64,000 nt of DNA. Source: Nostoc sp. TCL240-02 (GTDB lineage Bacteria > Cyanobacteriota > Cyanobacteriia > Cyanobacteriales > Nostocaceae). Below are positions 18,803 to 28,136 of the stretch, one piece after another. The notes under the pieces were generated by a model, which saw only the letters and a list, made by a program, of their open reading frames with translations, ran no database searches and had not been told where the DNA came from. The stretch lies in assembly GCF_013343235.1 (NCBI RefSeq), contig NZ_CP040094.1:4340501-4404500 (forward strand), read 5' to 3'. Position 1 is the first letter of the stretch. Each line of letters opens with the position of its first letter. A program made the position numbers and the translations under genes.

Positions 18803-19855
18803 TTACTTAAGCCTCGCTCTCCATTTCCGAATAGCATTAGCAGTTCTGGTAACTGGTGGTATGTACACATCTGGAGTTTCGTTAAAGTTTTCGTATTGTG
18901 TAATACTTTTATTATTTAATTTTTGGGTAGTTAGACAGTTAGCTAAAGTAGGCAAATAGCTGTCATAACTTAAAGCTTTTATTACTTCATCGACAGTCTT
19001 AAACCGATCGTCTAATGTAATCTTTACCATTTTCCCTAAAGTTTTGGCGAAACTATCGGTAATATTTACTTCTTTTTGCCAGCATATCTCACCAGTATTT
19101 GGGTGGTAATCAAATTCTAAAGGACTTTTACCAGTCAACATATAAATACAAGTTACACCCAGTGCATAAATATCACTGGCATAAACTGGGCGAAGAGAAT
19201 ACTGTTCTGGTGGCGCAAATCCCCTAGTTCCAATAAAGTTGGTATTTATAACTTGATTGGTAGAGTTTTCACAAGCATCAACTAATTGCTCTTTTACTGC
19301 ACCAAAATCAATCAGCACTACCCGTTTGTCATACTCACACCGCAATAAATTTTGGGGCTTAATATCCCGATGAATCACATGATGTTTATGAAGATACTGT
19401 AATACTGGTAATAATTCCTGTAAAAACTGTTTCACCGAGGCTTCACTTTTGAGCCCACCTCGCCGCACTTCTTGGGCTAAAGTCAAACCCGGTATGTATT
19501 CTTGAATTAAAAAAAACTCCTCATTCGCCTGAAAGTAGTCTAGCAGCATGGGAATTTGCGAATGACTACCGAGTTGACCTAAAGTTCTTGCTTCTTTTTC
19601 AAAACGCGCACATGCCTTTTGCCAACTTTGGGGACTAGTTACTTTCGGGCAAAGCTGTTTAATGACGCACAGAGGATGCCCAGGTAATACGGCATTTCTG
19701 GCTAAAAACGTGATGCCAAAACCACCTTTACCTAGAACTTGCAATATTTCATAGCGATCGCGGAATAGCTTCTTGGAAGCACACATCTGACCAAGTTGAG
19801 TTTGCTGTGAAATGCTCTCTTGAGAATTCGTTATTTTCTGAGAAAAGCGATTCAT
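18803..19855 (-). CDS. Ser/Thr protein kinase
   Basis: 350 aa. The kinase domain fills about 32-300: GKGGFGITFLA P-loop, CVIKQL lysine, VIHRDIKPQNLL catalytic loop, LIDFGAVKE (DFG), GTRGFAPPEQ activation-segment end and SDIYALGVTCIYMLTG. There is no transmembrane helix or extra domain; the 50-residue tail is polar and basic. It has the same cyanobacterial kinase subfamily look as the WD40 kinase 0.5 kb downstream but is much shorter. Both are on the minus strand with 569 bp between, so they are likely separate transcripts. Confidence 0.93.
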   Translation of the reverse strand: MNRFSQKITNSQESISQQTQLGQMCASKKLFRDRYEILQVLGKGGFGITFLARNAVLPGHPLCVIKQLCPKVTSPQSWQKACARFEKEARTLGQLGSHSQIPMLLDYFQANEEFFLIQEYIPGLTLAQEVRRGGLKSEASVKQFLQELLPVLQYLHKHHVIHRDIKPQNLLRCEYDKRVVLIDFGAVKEQLVDACENSTNQVINTNFIGTRGFAPPEQYSLRPVYASDIYALGVTCIYMLTGKSPLEFDYHPNTGEICWQKEVNITDSFAKTLGKMVKITLDDRFKTVDEVIKALSYDSYLPTLANCLTTQKLNNKSITQYENFNETPDVYIPPVTRTANAIRKWRARLK

Positions 19856-19957
19856 TAGTATAGAATATCTGCTCTGAAATGTCTCTAATCCTACGACAAA
19901 TATTCCTTAATAACAGTAATATTACTGGAACTTTGCTAAATCATCATTATTCTTCTT

Positions 19958-20100
19958 AGGACTTACGCAAAAGTACACACAGTATCTGCGGTACTCCTAT
20001 AGGGACATAAAAAATAATTAACCATAGATGAAAAATATATCCTCGTAGTGGCGTACAGATGTACGCCAATATTCATTCAAATGAGAATGGCTATAAAACC
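19958..20100. repeat. Solo MITE end and small palindrome
   Basis: AGGACTTACGCAAAAG at 19958 matches one end of the family-1 element at 14418 and 48300 with no partner end nearby. About 90 bp on, GTGGCGTACAGATGTACGCCAAT is a near-perfect small palindrome. Both probably belong to dispersed repeats. Confidence 0.5.
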
Positions 20101-20115
20101 CAAGGGTATTGAGTT

Positions 20116-22344
20116 TTAAGGCACTTCAATGGGAATCAAAGCATTTTCTGGCAAGTAGTTACAAAAACGCCCTTCATCTGCAAGCACCAAAATCAGACGC
20201 AGGGGGTAATCTGGCGGGACTTGCAAATCTGCCCACGGTACAGCCAACTCAAAACAACTATTTAAAGCTACTTGAGCACGACTGAAACGTGGCTTCCATT
20301 GATAATTGTCTCCAGCTTCTCGAAACTGAATCGATTGCGTCAGCAAGTTAACTTCTAGAAGATGGTGAAACAGATAATTAAGTGGGGCTGAATCTGGTAT
20401 ATCTGCCAAGGGAACTGGGCTATTAACCATTGTTTTGTCTGGATAAAACCACAGCAAATTCAACTCTTTGGGAAAATCCTCCCCTGGTGCAACACCACCT
20501 TTAAAGTCCAGCCGCAAATAAAAATTGAGGTGATCCACCCCATACCAAAGTCGCTGAATGACGCTGCTATTGTGCATCGTTCCCCGCGCCCCGCCGATTT
20601 CTATACGTCCAGCTTTGTCCCAGTCTTGCTCATCACCCTTACCATCGATAACAGGATGGATAAATCCTTGTGGGGTATGACTTCCCTGCGCTTCGTGGAT
20701 TTCCACTGGTTGCTTGAGATAGGGCGGTATAGGTTCATTTAATGCCTTGTAAATCCCAAACAGGTGTTCTCGAAATAACTGGTCAAAAATGGCATCTTGA
20801 TTTGATGAGTGTCCTGCACCAAACCACCAAAACCAGTCTGAACCCTCTGCGGCATATAATGCTTCCCATGCTTCTGGGTTGTTTTCTTCCGTTGCTTCGG
20901 GATGACTTGCGAGCATGTCTCTAGCTTCTGTCAAGTAATCCCAAGCTCGATTTTTGGCGCGATCGCCGATCCAGGTGGTGAAGCTGCCATCTACCCAAGA
21001 ACCACTGTGTAGTTGCCCTCCGGGAATGGTAGCTGTGGCGGGGAATTCTTCCAGGAATTCGGAGACGGTGACGAGTTTGAGGTGGGGTTCATCGCTCAAA
21101 CTTTGATACAAAGCTTCTAAGAAGGGTTTGCCATCTTCGGGATAAAATTCCCAGCAATTCTCCCCATCTAAGGCAATGGTAACTAGCCAAGGTTGCTCAC
21201 TTTGACTATCTCTTTGCATTTTAGCGATCGCTTGCAAATGTCCCACTAAGTCGGCTGCTGCCTTTTTTGCTGGCATCGCACCGTAGGTAAAGCCAATCAA
21301 ATCTGATAATCTGTGGTCGCGAAACACAATTGACAAATCACCCTCGGCGGTTTGCAGCCGATAGGGTCGATACAACAGTTCTGGTTGCTGCACATTCCCC
21401 GCCCCATCCCGATGAAAAAAGTGTTTCAGCGTCCACCCTAAGACGGCTTCATCTGAGCATATCCACTTAAATCCTTGGTTAATAATGTGTGGAAGTATCG
21501 CCGGACTGACTGACTGTTCCGAAGGCCACAAACCACGAGGTATTTGTCCAAAGCGGTCTTTATAAAAGTTCCAAGCTTTCCGTAAGTGACGGGGAATATC
21601 TTCTTCCCACTGAAATCGCTGCTTAGGTAGTGTCATATTCGGCACAGCTACCCGACCGGAGTTAGTATCAGCGAGTAAGGGCAAAATCGGGTGGGTGTAG
21701 GGCGTAGTGGTAACTTCTAGTTGCCCCGCCTCCTGCATTTTGCGATGTTGCGGGATAATGCGACTGAGAATTTCTCGTTGTTTGGAATAAATGCGCTGGC
21801 GATCGCTTAAAGTAAAATTTCGACCCTGTTTTAACCAAGTCGCAATTTCTGGGTCATCCCAAAACAGAGGATCGATCCAAGCCAAATTGTGCCAAGCTAG
21901 CAAATCACCATAATCTGGCAACTCCCAATTTGCTAAACACCAAGCTTGCCCCTTATTCTGCCTTTGCTGATACAACTCGCTATAGCGGGGATGTGGGTCA
22001 ATCAACGTATGGTGATTGGCATCAAAAAAGTGTTGGATAATAAATTCCCTCTGTTCCTGGCTGAGTTGTTCATTCGGTGTCAAACAGGCTGTGAGGTAAG
22101 GGTCAAAAGCAGTCCCAGCAATATAATCTTCAAGTTGTAATATCAGCGATGGAACTAAATTCACCGTTTGGTGTAACTTAGGATACCGCTCTAAGAGCAA
22201 TACTAAATCCAAATAATCTTTAGTCCCATGTAAACGTACCCAAGGTAGGCGGTACTGCTGACTGGGAGATAGGGCACTACCAGGAGATTTGTACAGAGGC
22301 TGATGTTGATGCCAGATAAAAGCGATGTAGAGAGGATGGGGCAT
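20116..22344 (-). CDS. GH57 family glycoside hydrolase (alpha-amylase/amylopullulanase type)
   Basis: 742 aa, no signal peptide. The catalytic (beta/alpha)7 barrel (about 1-420) has the five GH57 regions in recognisable form: HQHQPLY (12-18), TTTPYTHPILPLL, GLWPSEQSVS with nucleophile Glu276, and ALDGENCWEFYPEDG with acid/base Asp393. The C-terminal part (about 530-742) is beta-rich and resembles the domain attached to GH57 enzymes of the DUF1957/amylopullulanase kind. It probably acts on glycogen or related alpha-glucans in the cytoplasm. The GT4 glycosyltransferase at 30.6 kb could be part of the same metabolism. The nfu gene lies upstream in the same direction, 116 bp away across short repeats. 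Confidence 0.9.
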   Translation of the reverse strand: MPHPLYIAFIWHQHQPLYKSPGSALSPSQQYRLPWVRLHGTKDYLDLVLLLERYPKLHQTVNLVPSLILQLEDYIAGTAFDPYLTACLTPNEQLSQEQREFIIQHFFDANHHTLIDPHPRYSELYQQRQNKGQAWCLANWELPDYGDLLAWHNLAWIDPLFWDDPEIATWLKQGRNFTLSDRQRIYSKQREILSRIIPQHRKMQEAGQLEVTTTPYTHPILPLLADTNSGRVAVPNMTLPKQRFQWEEDIPRHLRKAWNFYKDRFGQIPRGLWPSEQSVSPAILPHIINQGFKWICSDEAVLGWTLKHFFHRDGAGNVQQPELLYRPYRLQTAEGDLSIVFRDHRLSDLIGFTYGAMPAKKAAADLVGHLQAIAKMQRDSQSEQPWLVTIALDGENCWEFYPEDGKPFLEALYQSLSDEPHLKLVTVSEFLEEFPATATIPGGQLHSGSWVDGSFTTWIGDRAKNRAWDYLTEARDMLASHPEATEENNPEAWEALYAAEGSDWFWWFGAGHSSNQDAIFDQLFREHLFGIYKALNEPIPPYLKQPVEIHEAQGSHTPQGFIHPVIDGKGDEQDWDKAGRIEIGGARGTMHNSSVIQRLWYGVDHLNFYLRLDFKGGVAPGEDFPKELNLLWFYPDKTMVNSPVPLADIPDSAPLNYLFHHLLEVNLLTQSIQFREAGDNYQWKPRFSRAQVALNSCFELAVPWADLQVPPDYPLRLILVLADEGRFCNYLPENALIPIEVP

Positions 22345-22414
22345 AGCGAGTAATTAGGAGTTAGGGATTGGGGATTACAAATTAGGGATTAGGTATTAAT
22401 GATAAATTATGAAT

Positions 22415-22462
22415 GAAAAAATCCATTCTTCCCCAGTCCTCAGTCCCCAATCCCCAGTCCCT
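22415..22462. repeat. Heptamer repeats touching the nfu stop codon
   Basis: CCCCAGTCCTCAGTCCCCAATCCCCAGTCCC (plus strand), directly abutting the nfu stop, and GGGATTGGGGATTAC... about 60 bp away on the same strand. The two can pair, forming a long stem between nfu and the GH57 gene. Confidence 0.65.
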
Positions 22463-22691
22463 AGACTACTTGTTCAATTTCCGCAATTTCAGGAATCATT
22501 TCTTTTAGGCGGCGCTCAATACCCATTCTCAGGGTCATTGCAGAACTGGGACAAGAACCACAAGCACCTTGCAGGCGAAGCTTTACAACAGGCCCATCGA
22601 GTTCTACGAGTTCCACATTGCCGCCATCAGACATGAGATAAGGGCGCATTTCATCTAAGACTGTTTCAACGTTGTCAATTGTGAGTTCCAT
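22461..22691 (-). CDS. nfu: NifU-like C-terminal-domain Fe-S scaffold protein
   Basis: 76 aa, the size of the stand-alone Nfu of cyanobacteria and chloroplasts (CnfU). [19 protein letters not shown] leads into [11 protein letters not shown] and the conserved [18 protein letters not shown] with the CxxC pair at Cys44/Cys47 that holds a bridging Fe-S cluster in the homodimer. It supplies clusters, e.g. to photosystem I and ferredoxin. It lacks the N-terminal IscU-like domain of nitrogenase NifU, so it is the housekeeping form. It may be co-transcribed with the GH57 gene, though repeats intervene. Confidence 0.95.
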   Translation of the reverse strand: MELTIDNVETVLDEMRPYLMSDGGNVELVELDGPVVKLRLQGACGSCPSSAMTLRMGIERRLKEMIPEIAEIEQVV

Positions 22692-23198
22692 AGTTTTAGA
22701 CCTGCTAAGTTAATGGTGGGCATTGGGAATGGGACATGGGGCATTGGGAATGGGGCATGGGGCATTGAGAATGGGGAATGATTCTTGTGCCATCTGCGCT
22801 GTTACTCGTTAGCCATTATCCAAAATTCTATTTTCTATGTTGTCTAAACAGAGTTTTCGTGTGAGCCTCCTACTTTACTTTAGCTTTTAGGTTCTGGTTT
22901 GTAATTTGACGGAAGACAGGATTTAACGCTCCTAAGTACACGTCACCGTAAAAAGGAGTCAAAAATCTATTATTTTGTAAATTTTGAGTAAAGTGGAGCA
23001 AAAGCCAAATTTAGGCGTTTGTTGTGTTTTCTTCTTCAACCCAGCCCATAATTATACAATTTTGTGGTCTAGGGACGGAATTCTCTCCAATCTCCCATGC
23101 CCAATTTTGTTATTTATTGAATAATAATTACTAAGAAACTTTAAATTTTAAAACTTTAAACCCAGTATTGCTAATGTTCCAGATGACCAATGACTAAC
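22692..23198. other. Intergenic region with heptamer repeats
   Basis: GGGCATTGGGAATGGGACATGGGG-type repeats run from about 22716 to 22780, directly upstream of nfu (minus strand). The remainder is AT-rich. No ORF. It must include the nfu promoter and the 3' end of the histidine-kinase transcript. Confidence 0.55.
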
Positions 23199-24986
23199 TC
23201 ATAACGGGCTAAATGCTCCGCTATCGCTAACAGCACTGTCTGTTGAGTCGCTATCACTAGACGAAACCATGACTGGCTGTTGATATAGTGGTACTGTAAA
23301 TGTCACTGTTGAACCAAGTCCTTCACCCAGACTATAAAAATGTACCTCGCCGCCCATTGCTTCCACTAGCTTCTGAGATATTGCCAGTCCTAAACCTGTG
23401 CCACCATACTGGCGAGTGCGTGAGCCATCCACCTGAGAGAATAATTGAAACAGTTTATCTTGTTTGTCTAGGGAAACACCGATGCCTGTGTCTGCCACAC
23501 GGACTCTTACCATGCCAGGAAATTGCTGGTCTTGAAGCTTCGATTTTTTGAGTACTAAATCGGCGCTGACGGTGACACCACCTTCATGAGTAAATTTGAT
23601 GGCATTACCTAGCAAATTGAGCATCACTTGGAGCAAGCGTTGGTAATTGCTTTGGACAATGATTTCATCGGAGGTAGCAGGCATTTGCATCCGAAAGCTG
23701 AGGTTTCTCATTTCTGCTTGGGGACGCATGAAATTTTCTACATCACTAAATAGCTCGTTTAGCTTGACTGGAGCGTAAGTTAGCTCCATTTTACCAGCTT
23801 CGATTTTGGCAATGTCCAAAATGTCGTTGATGATATTTAGTAGATGTATCGATAAGTGGTGAGCTTCTGCCAAAAATTGGTTTTGTTCTTCTGGGTCATC
23901 TGCCATCCCTTCCAAAATCAGCTTCAAAAAGCCAATCATGCCATTGAGAGGGGTACGAATTTCATGGGAGACATTAGCCAGAAACTCGCTTTTGAGCCGG
24001 GAAGCTTCTTCGGCTTTTTGACGCGCTACTTCTAATTCTTCGTATAAAGTAGCATGTGCGATCGCAGTTCCCAATTGATCTGCTGCTTCTTTTGCTAGCT
24101 CTAATTCCGATTCTGTTAATGTATAACATTCATCTTGCCAATTCAAGGCAACCAATCCATTGGCTTGGTCTTGATAGCAAGTCGCAACCACTAAAGTTTT
24201 CTGCCGCCCAGACTCTGTGCATCCAGGTACTTCCATCACAACTGGTTCTAAGGTTGTCAAAGCCTGAGCAAAAGCAGGCTCAGAAGCTACATCTATTTCT
24301 AAGCCTAGCATTGATCTGAGTTCTGGCTGGCGATACTCAGCTTTCACTTTTACTTTTGAGCTAGAGGGCTGATAAGGACAAATAATACAGCGCTCTAGCC
24401 GCAGTGCTTTTCCCAAACTGTCAACTGTTTGCTGCCAAATAATATCTAAATCCAATGTCCGGCGAATATTTCTGGTAATCCGATTTACCAGTTTTTGATG
24501 TTGCTGTGATCGTAAAGCCAACTCTATTTGTGTGGGGGTTTTGGATGCCACACGCGCTTGTTTTTTGTTGAGTGTCGCTTGCACTAAGCGTCCCATAACT
24601 AAAACTGTAGTGGCAGTTGTTCCCAAACTCGGCATAATCGGACTAATCACTAAGTCCAACTCAAATAATTCCTGGTGGTAGCTAAACCAACACTGAAACC
24701 TTTCTGGCACCAAACTTGTCAAAATTCGGTGCAATCGTTCCACATAATTAACCTTATCCACTGGGGCAAAGGTTTGCCTCTGGTTCAGCTCGTCAACTAT
24801 TTTTTCGGTATTTAACCCCAGGAGTTCGCTATGCTGCCAATGAAAGGTCAGATAGCGCCCTGCCCCATCTTGCGTATACACCAACTCAGCTCCTAGAGTT
24901 GGTAATAAGCCATCAGTTTTACTGGTAATAGATTCCAGATTTTGGGAAAATACATTCGGCAATTGGGAATTGGCAGTAATAGTCAT
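23199..24986 (-). CDS. GAF-domain sensor histidine kinase
   Basis: 595 aa, no transmembrane segment, so cytosolic. The N-terminal region (about 25-140) looks PAS-like; a GAF domain follows (about 165-315); a short coiled coil (EELEVARQKAEEASRLKSE) leads into the HisKA box FLANVSHEIRTPLNGMIGF with phospho-acceptor His341 and then a HATPase domain with N-box NLLGNAIKFTHEGG, VADTGIGVS and GGTGLGLAISQ. The Ser/Asp-rich tail is low complexity. No receiver domain, so it is a classical kinase; the cognate regulator is not in the window. The GAF Cys residues are not in an obvious bilin-attachment context. Confidence 0.92.
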   Translation of the reverse strand: MTITANSQLPNVFSQNLESITSKTDGLLPTLGAELVYTQDGAGRYLTFHWQHSELLGLNTEKIVDELNQRQTFAPVDKVNYVERLHRILTSLVPERFQCWFSYHQELFELDLVISPIMPSLGTTATTVLVMGRLVQATLNKKQARVASKTPTQIELALRSQQHQKLVNRITRNIRRTLDLDIIWQQTVDSLGKALRLERCIICPYQPSSSKVKVKAEYRQPELRSMLGLEIDVASEPAFAQALTTLEPVVMEVPGCTESGRQKTLVVATCYQDQANGLVALNWQDECYTLTESELELAKEAADQLGTAIAHATLYEELEVARQKAEEASRLKSEFLANVSHEIRTPLNGMIGFLKLILEGMADDPEEQNQFLAEAHHLSIHLLNIINDILDIAKIEAGKMELTYAPVKLNELFSDVENFMRPQAEMRNLSFRMQMPATSDEIIVQSNYQRLLQVMLNLLGNAIKFTHEGGVTVSADLVLKKSKLQDQQFPGMVRVRVADTGIGVSLDKQDKLFQLFSQVDGSRTRQYGGTGLGLAISQKLVEAMGGEVHFYSLGEGLGSTVTFTVPLYQQPVMVSSSDSDSTDSAVSDSGAFSPL

Positions 24987-25158
24987 TAATTGAGTTGGAT
25001 AGACAAAGGATATCCGACCGTAATTTTACTAAAGCTGCTAAAATTTGTATATAAATTTTTACAGCTTTTTTGCTTTTATTGGGTATTTCTTGGTGTTCTG
25101 AAATCCAGCTTGATAAACTTCACCTTTTTTAACTTGCATTAACAGATGACTGATGGCA

Positions 25159-25395
25159 TTAATCGTTCCATTCACCGCGAGGAGGAACGGGGGTACGCAC
25201 AGGGGTACGTGTCAGTTCGTCATCTCTGAGGATTTCACCACGCAACCACTGGCGAATTGCTACCTCAATCACTTTACTTGGGTCATTGGTGAGATGCTGA
25301 ATTTGCTCTAGTAACTCGGAGTCCAGGCGGACGGCAATTTCTACCTTATCGGCTCGTGTGTTTTCCGCTTCGGTAGTTTTCTCTTGCATATTCAT
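25159..25395 (-). CDS. Ribbon-helix-helix (CopG/Arc-type) small DNA-binding protein
   Basis: 78 aa. The middle, KVEIAVRLDSELLEQIQHLT followed by NDPSKVIEVAIRQWLRG, is a beta-helix-helix pattern (an alternating polar strand then two helices) as in CopG-type regulators. The ends are polar; the C-terminal tail TRTPVRTPVPPRGEW is probably disordered. No toxin gene sits next to it, so it may be an orphan antitoxin-type or general regulator. An ATG two codons downstream is an alternative start. Confidence 0.7.
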   Translation of the reverse strand: MNMQEKTTEAENTRADKVEIAVRLDSELLEQIQHLTNDPSKVIEVAIRQWLRGEILRDDELTRTPVRTPVPPRGEWND

Positions 25396-25967
25396 AGGTT
25401 TGATATACTCTGAATTGGTTTTGTCTAAAGCTTTGTAAAGTAGTTATATTCATCATTTGGGCTAATTCACTGAAAAATCTTCAATGGGACATTTACATAG
25501 TTCCCCGAAATAGCACCAAAGTAACAGCTTTAAGTTTTAAATCGCATTTTTCATATAACTGACTAGACAATAGCTCTAGAAGTTTTGCCGATAAATCAGT
25601 GATTATGAGTAATTACGGGTTGTAATTGCCCAAGATCACTACATGATCCCTACATGTACTTATTTACATTTATTGTACGCTCCTAGCTGTTGAATACTAG
25701 CAGCGACAAATAGACTTTCATAATATTCTTAAAAGTCCACCTATTTAGATCGAAAGTTAAAGATGGGGTGAAGAGGGGCAGAGGAGGCAGGGGGCCAGGG
25801 AGCAGGGAGAGCAGGGGAAGAAAGAATAACTAATGACAAATGACCAATGACCAATGACTAATGACCAACTCAGCACTAAAAACGGAGCGTCTTGGCTAAG
25901 AAAGCATTAAAATACATTAAGTAAATTGCTCTTTTAACTTTGGTTGCTGCTAAGGCAAAGATAGTAT
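25396..25967. other. Intergenic region upstream of lepA
   Basis: Contains a purine-rich run of about 55 bp (GGGGTGAAGAGGGGCAGAGGAGGCAGGGGG-like, about 25764-25820), then degenerate heptamers AATGACAAATGACCAATGACC (25832-25866). No ORF. The lepA promoter probably lies in 25870-25960. Confidence 0.5.
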
Positions 25968-27779
25968 ATGACTGACGTTCCCGCAGTTCGCATTCGCAAT
26001 TTTTGTATTATTGCTCACATCGACCACGGGAAATCAACCCTCGCCGATCGCTTGCTACAAGCGACTGGCACTGTTGAAGACCGAAAGATGAAGGAACAGT
26101 TTCTCGACAACATGGATCTGGAACGGGAGCGCGGCATTACGATTAAGCTGCAAGCTGCCCGAATGAATTACAGAGCCAAAAATGGTCAGCAGTATGTGCT
26201 GAACTTGATTGATACTCCTGGACACGTGGATTTCTCTTATGAAGTCTCCCGCTCTCTTGTTGCTTGTGAAGGAGCGTTATTGGTAGTAGATGCTTCCCAA
26301 GGTGTGGAGGCGCAAACTTTGGCAAATGTCTATTTAGCCTTAGAGAATAACCTGGAAATTATTCCGGTTTTGAATAAAATTGATTTACCTGGGGCAGAAC
26401 CAGAACGGGTAATTGGTGAAATTGAAGAAATTATCGGTCTAGATTGCAGTGGTGCGATTCTGGCTTCTGCTAAAGAAGGACTTGGTATTGATGAGATTTT
26501 AGAAGCAGTTGTCGAGCGGATACCGCCACCGCCCAATACCATAAATGAACGGTTACGAGCCCTAATATTTGATAGCTATTACGACAGTTACCGAGGAGTA
26601 ATTGTGTATTTCCGGGTGATGGATGGCACTGTCAGAAAAGGCGATCGCATTCATCTAATGGCATCCGGTAAAGAATTTGAAATTGATGAGTTAGGTGTGC
26701 TTTCTCCCACTCAAAAGCAAGTCGAAGAACTCCACGCTGGCGAAGTAGGCTATTTGGGAGCGGCAATTAGAGCAGTAGCTGATGCACGGGTGGGTGACAC
26801 AATTACCCTTAGTAAGGCAAAAGCTGAGTCACCCTTACCAGGTTACGCAGAAGCGAACCCAATGGTTTATTGTGGGATGTTCCCCATTGATGCTGACCAA
26901 TTTGAAGACTTACGGGAAGCATTAGAAAAGTTGGAACTCAACGACGCAGCCCTACATTACGAACCAGAAACTTCGAGCGCCATGGGGTTTGGCTTCCGTT
27001 GCGGGTTTTTGGGTTTGCTGCACATGGAAATCGTCCAGGAACGCCTAGAACGGGAGTATAATCTCGATTTAATCATTACAGCCCCCTCGGTGGTTTATAA
27101 GGTGATTACTCTCAAAGGAGAGGAACTGTACATCGATAATCCTAGCCGTTTACCTTCTCCCAACGATCGCCAAAGAATTGAAGAACCATACGTCCAAGTA
27201 GAGATGATTACGCCGGAAACTTATGTCGGCAGCTTGATGGAGTTGTCACAAAATCGCCGGGGCATCTTTAAAGATATGAAATATCTCGCCCAAGGACGAA
27301 CCACCCTGACTTACGAACTCCCCTTAGCGGAAGTAGTGACTGACTTTTTCGATCAGATGAAGTCGCGATCGCGCGGTTATGCTAGTATGGAATATCACCT
27401 CATAGGCTACCGTGAGAACCCTCTGGTGAAGCTGGATATCATGATTAACGGCGATCCTGTGGATTCCTTGGCAATGATTGTGCATCGAGACAAAGCTTAC
27501 AACGTTGGGCGGGCAATGGCAGAAAAACTCAAAGAATTAATTCCCCGCCATCAATTTAAAGTCCCGATTCAGGCATCTATTGGCAGTAAAGTTATTGCCA
27601 GCGAACATATCCCCGCCTTGCGGAAAGATGTGCTAGCCAAATGCTACGGTGGTGACATTAGCCGGAAGAAGAAACTCTTACAGAAGCAAGCAAAAGGTAA
27701 AAAGCGGATGAAATCTGTAGGTACTGTAGATGTACCCCAGGAAGCTTTTATGGCAGTACTGCGCTTGGATCAAAGCTAA
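25968..27779 (+). CDS. lepA: Elongation factor 4 (LepA), ribosomal back-translocase GTPase
   Basis: 603 aa, full length. G1 is [15 protein letters not shown], the G2 region is [13 protein letters not shown]3 is DTPGHVDF, G4 is NKIDLPGA and the SAKEG G5 motif is present. Domain II, the two EF-G-like folds ([34 protein letters not shown]) and the LepA-specific C-terminus with [19 protein letters not shown] are intact. It acts on stalled or mistranslocated ribosomes, especially under ionic or temperature stress. Monocistronic, transcribed with the plus-strand group. Confidence 0.98.
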   Translation: MTDVPAVRIRNFCIIAHIDHGKSTLADRLLQATGTVEDRKMKEQFLDNMDLERERGITIKLQAARMNYRAKNGQQYVLNLIDTPGHVDFSYEVSRSLVACEGALLVVDASQGVEAQTLANVYLALENNLEIIPVLNKIDLPGAEPERVIGEIEEIIGLDCSGAILASAKEGLGIDEILEAVVERIPPPPNTINERLRALIFDSYYDSYRGVIVYFRVMDGTVRKGDRIHLMASGKEFEIDELGVLSPTQKQVEELHAGEVGYLGAAIRAVADARVGDTITLSKAKAESPLPGYAEANPMVYCGMFPIDADQFEDLREALEKLELNDAALHYEPETSSAMGFGFRCGFLGLLHMEIVQERLEREYNLDLIITAPSVVYKVITLKGEELYIDNPSRLPSPNDRQRIEEPYVQVEMITPETYVGSLMELSQNRRGIFKDMKYLAQGRTTLTYELPLAEVVTDFFDQMKSRSRGYASMEYHLIGYRENPLVKLDIMINGDPVDSLAMIVHRDKAYNVGRAMAEKLKELIPRHQFKVPIQASIGSKVIASEHIPALRKDVLAKCYGGDISRKKKLLQKQAKGKKRMKSVGTVDVPQEAFMAVLRLDQS

Positions 27780-28136
27780 TAGAAAAAAGAATTCAGGAGT
27801 AAAGAGTCAGAATACCCTTTTAGGGAAGCAAGCTACAGAACGAATTAAATTCCAAGTGGCGGATAGCGAGTCTGCAAACGTCTGAATTTGCTCTTTTAGT
27901 TCCCCACCAAAATTTTCTGGTTCTGAATTCTGAATTCTTTTTCAATATCTGTTAATTTTAATTACAAAGGCTGTCAACAGCAGCCTCAAGCGTAAGAGTT
28001 TCAGCCTGTCGGTGGTAGGTTTAGCTTTCAGAAAGCCAGAGACTAACTCACCATTGGCTCAAACATCCTTGAGCGTGCCTCGAATGCAGGATTTCTAACA
28101 GCAAAATATATATTTATTGTAGAAATTCAAAACATC
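27780..28136. other. Intergenic stretch lepA to diguanylate cyclase
   Basis: Contains a GAATTCAGGAG / CTGAATTCTGAATTC pair at about 27789-27799 and 27926-27940 (EcoRI-like palindromes able to form a stem) and an AT-rich remainder. No ORF. Confidence 0.4.
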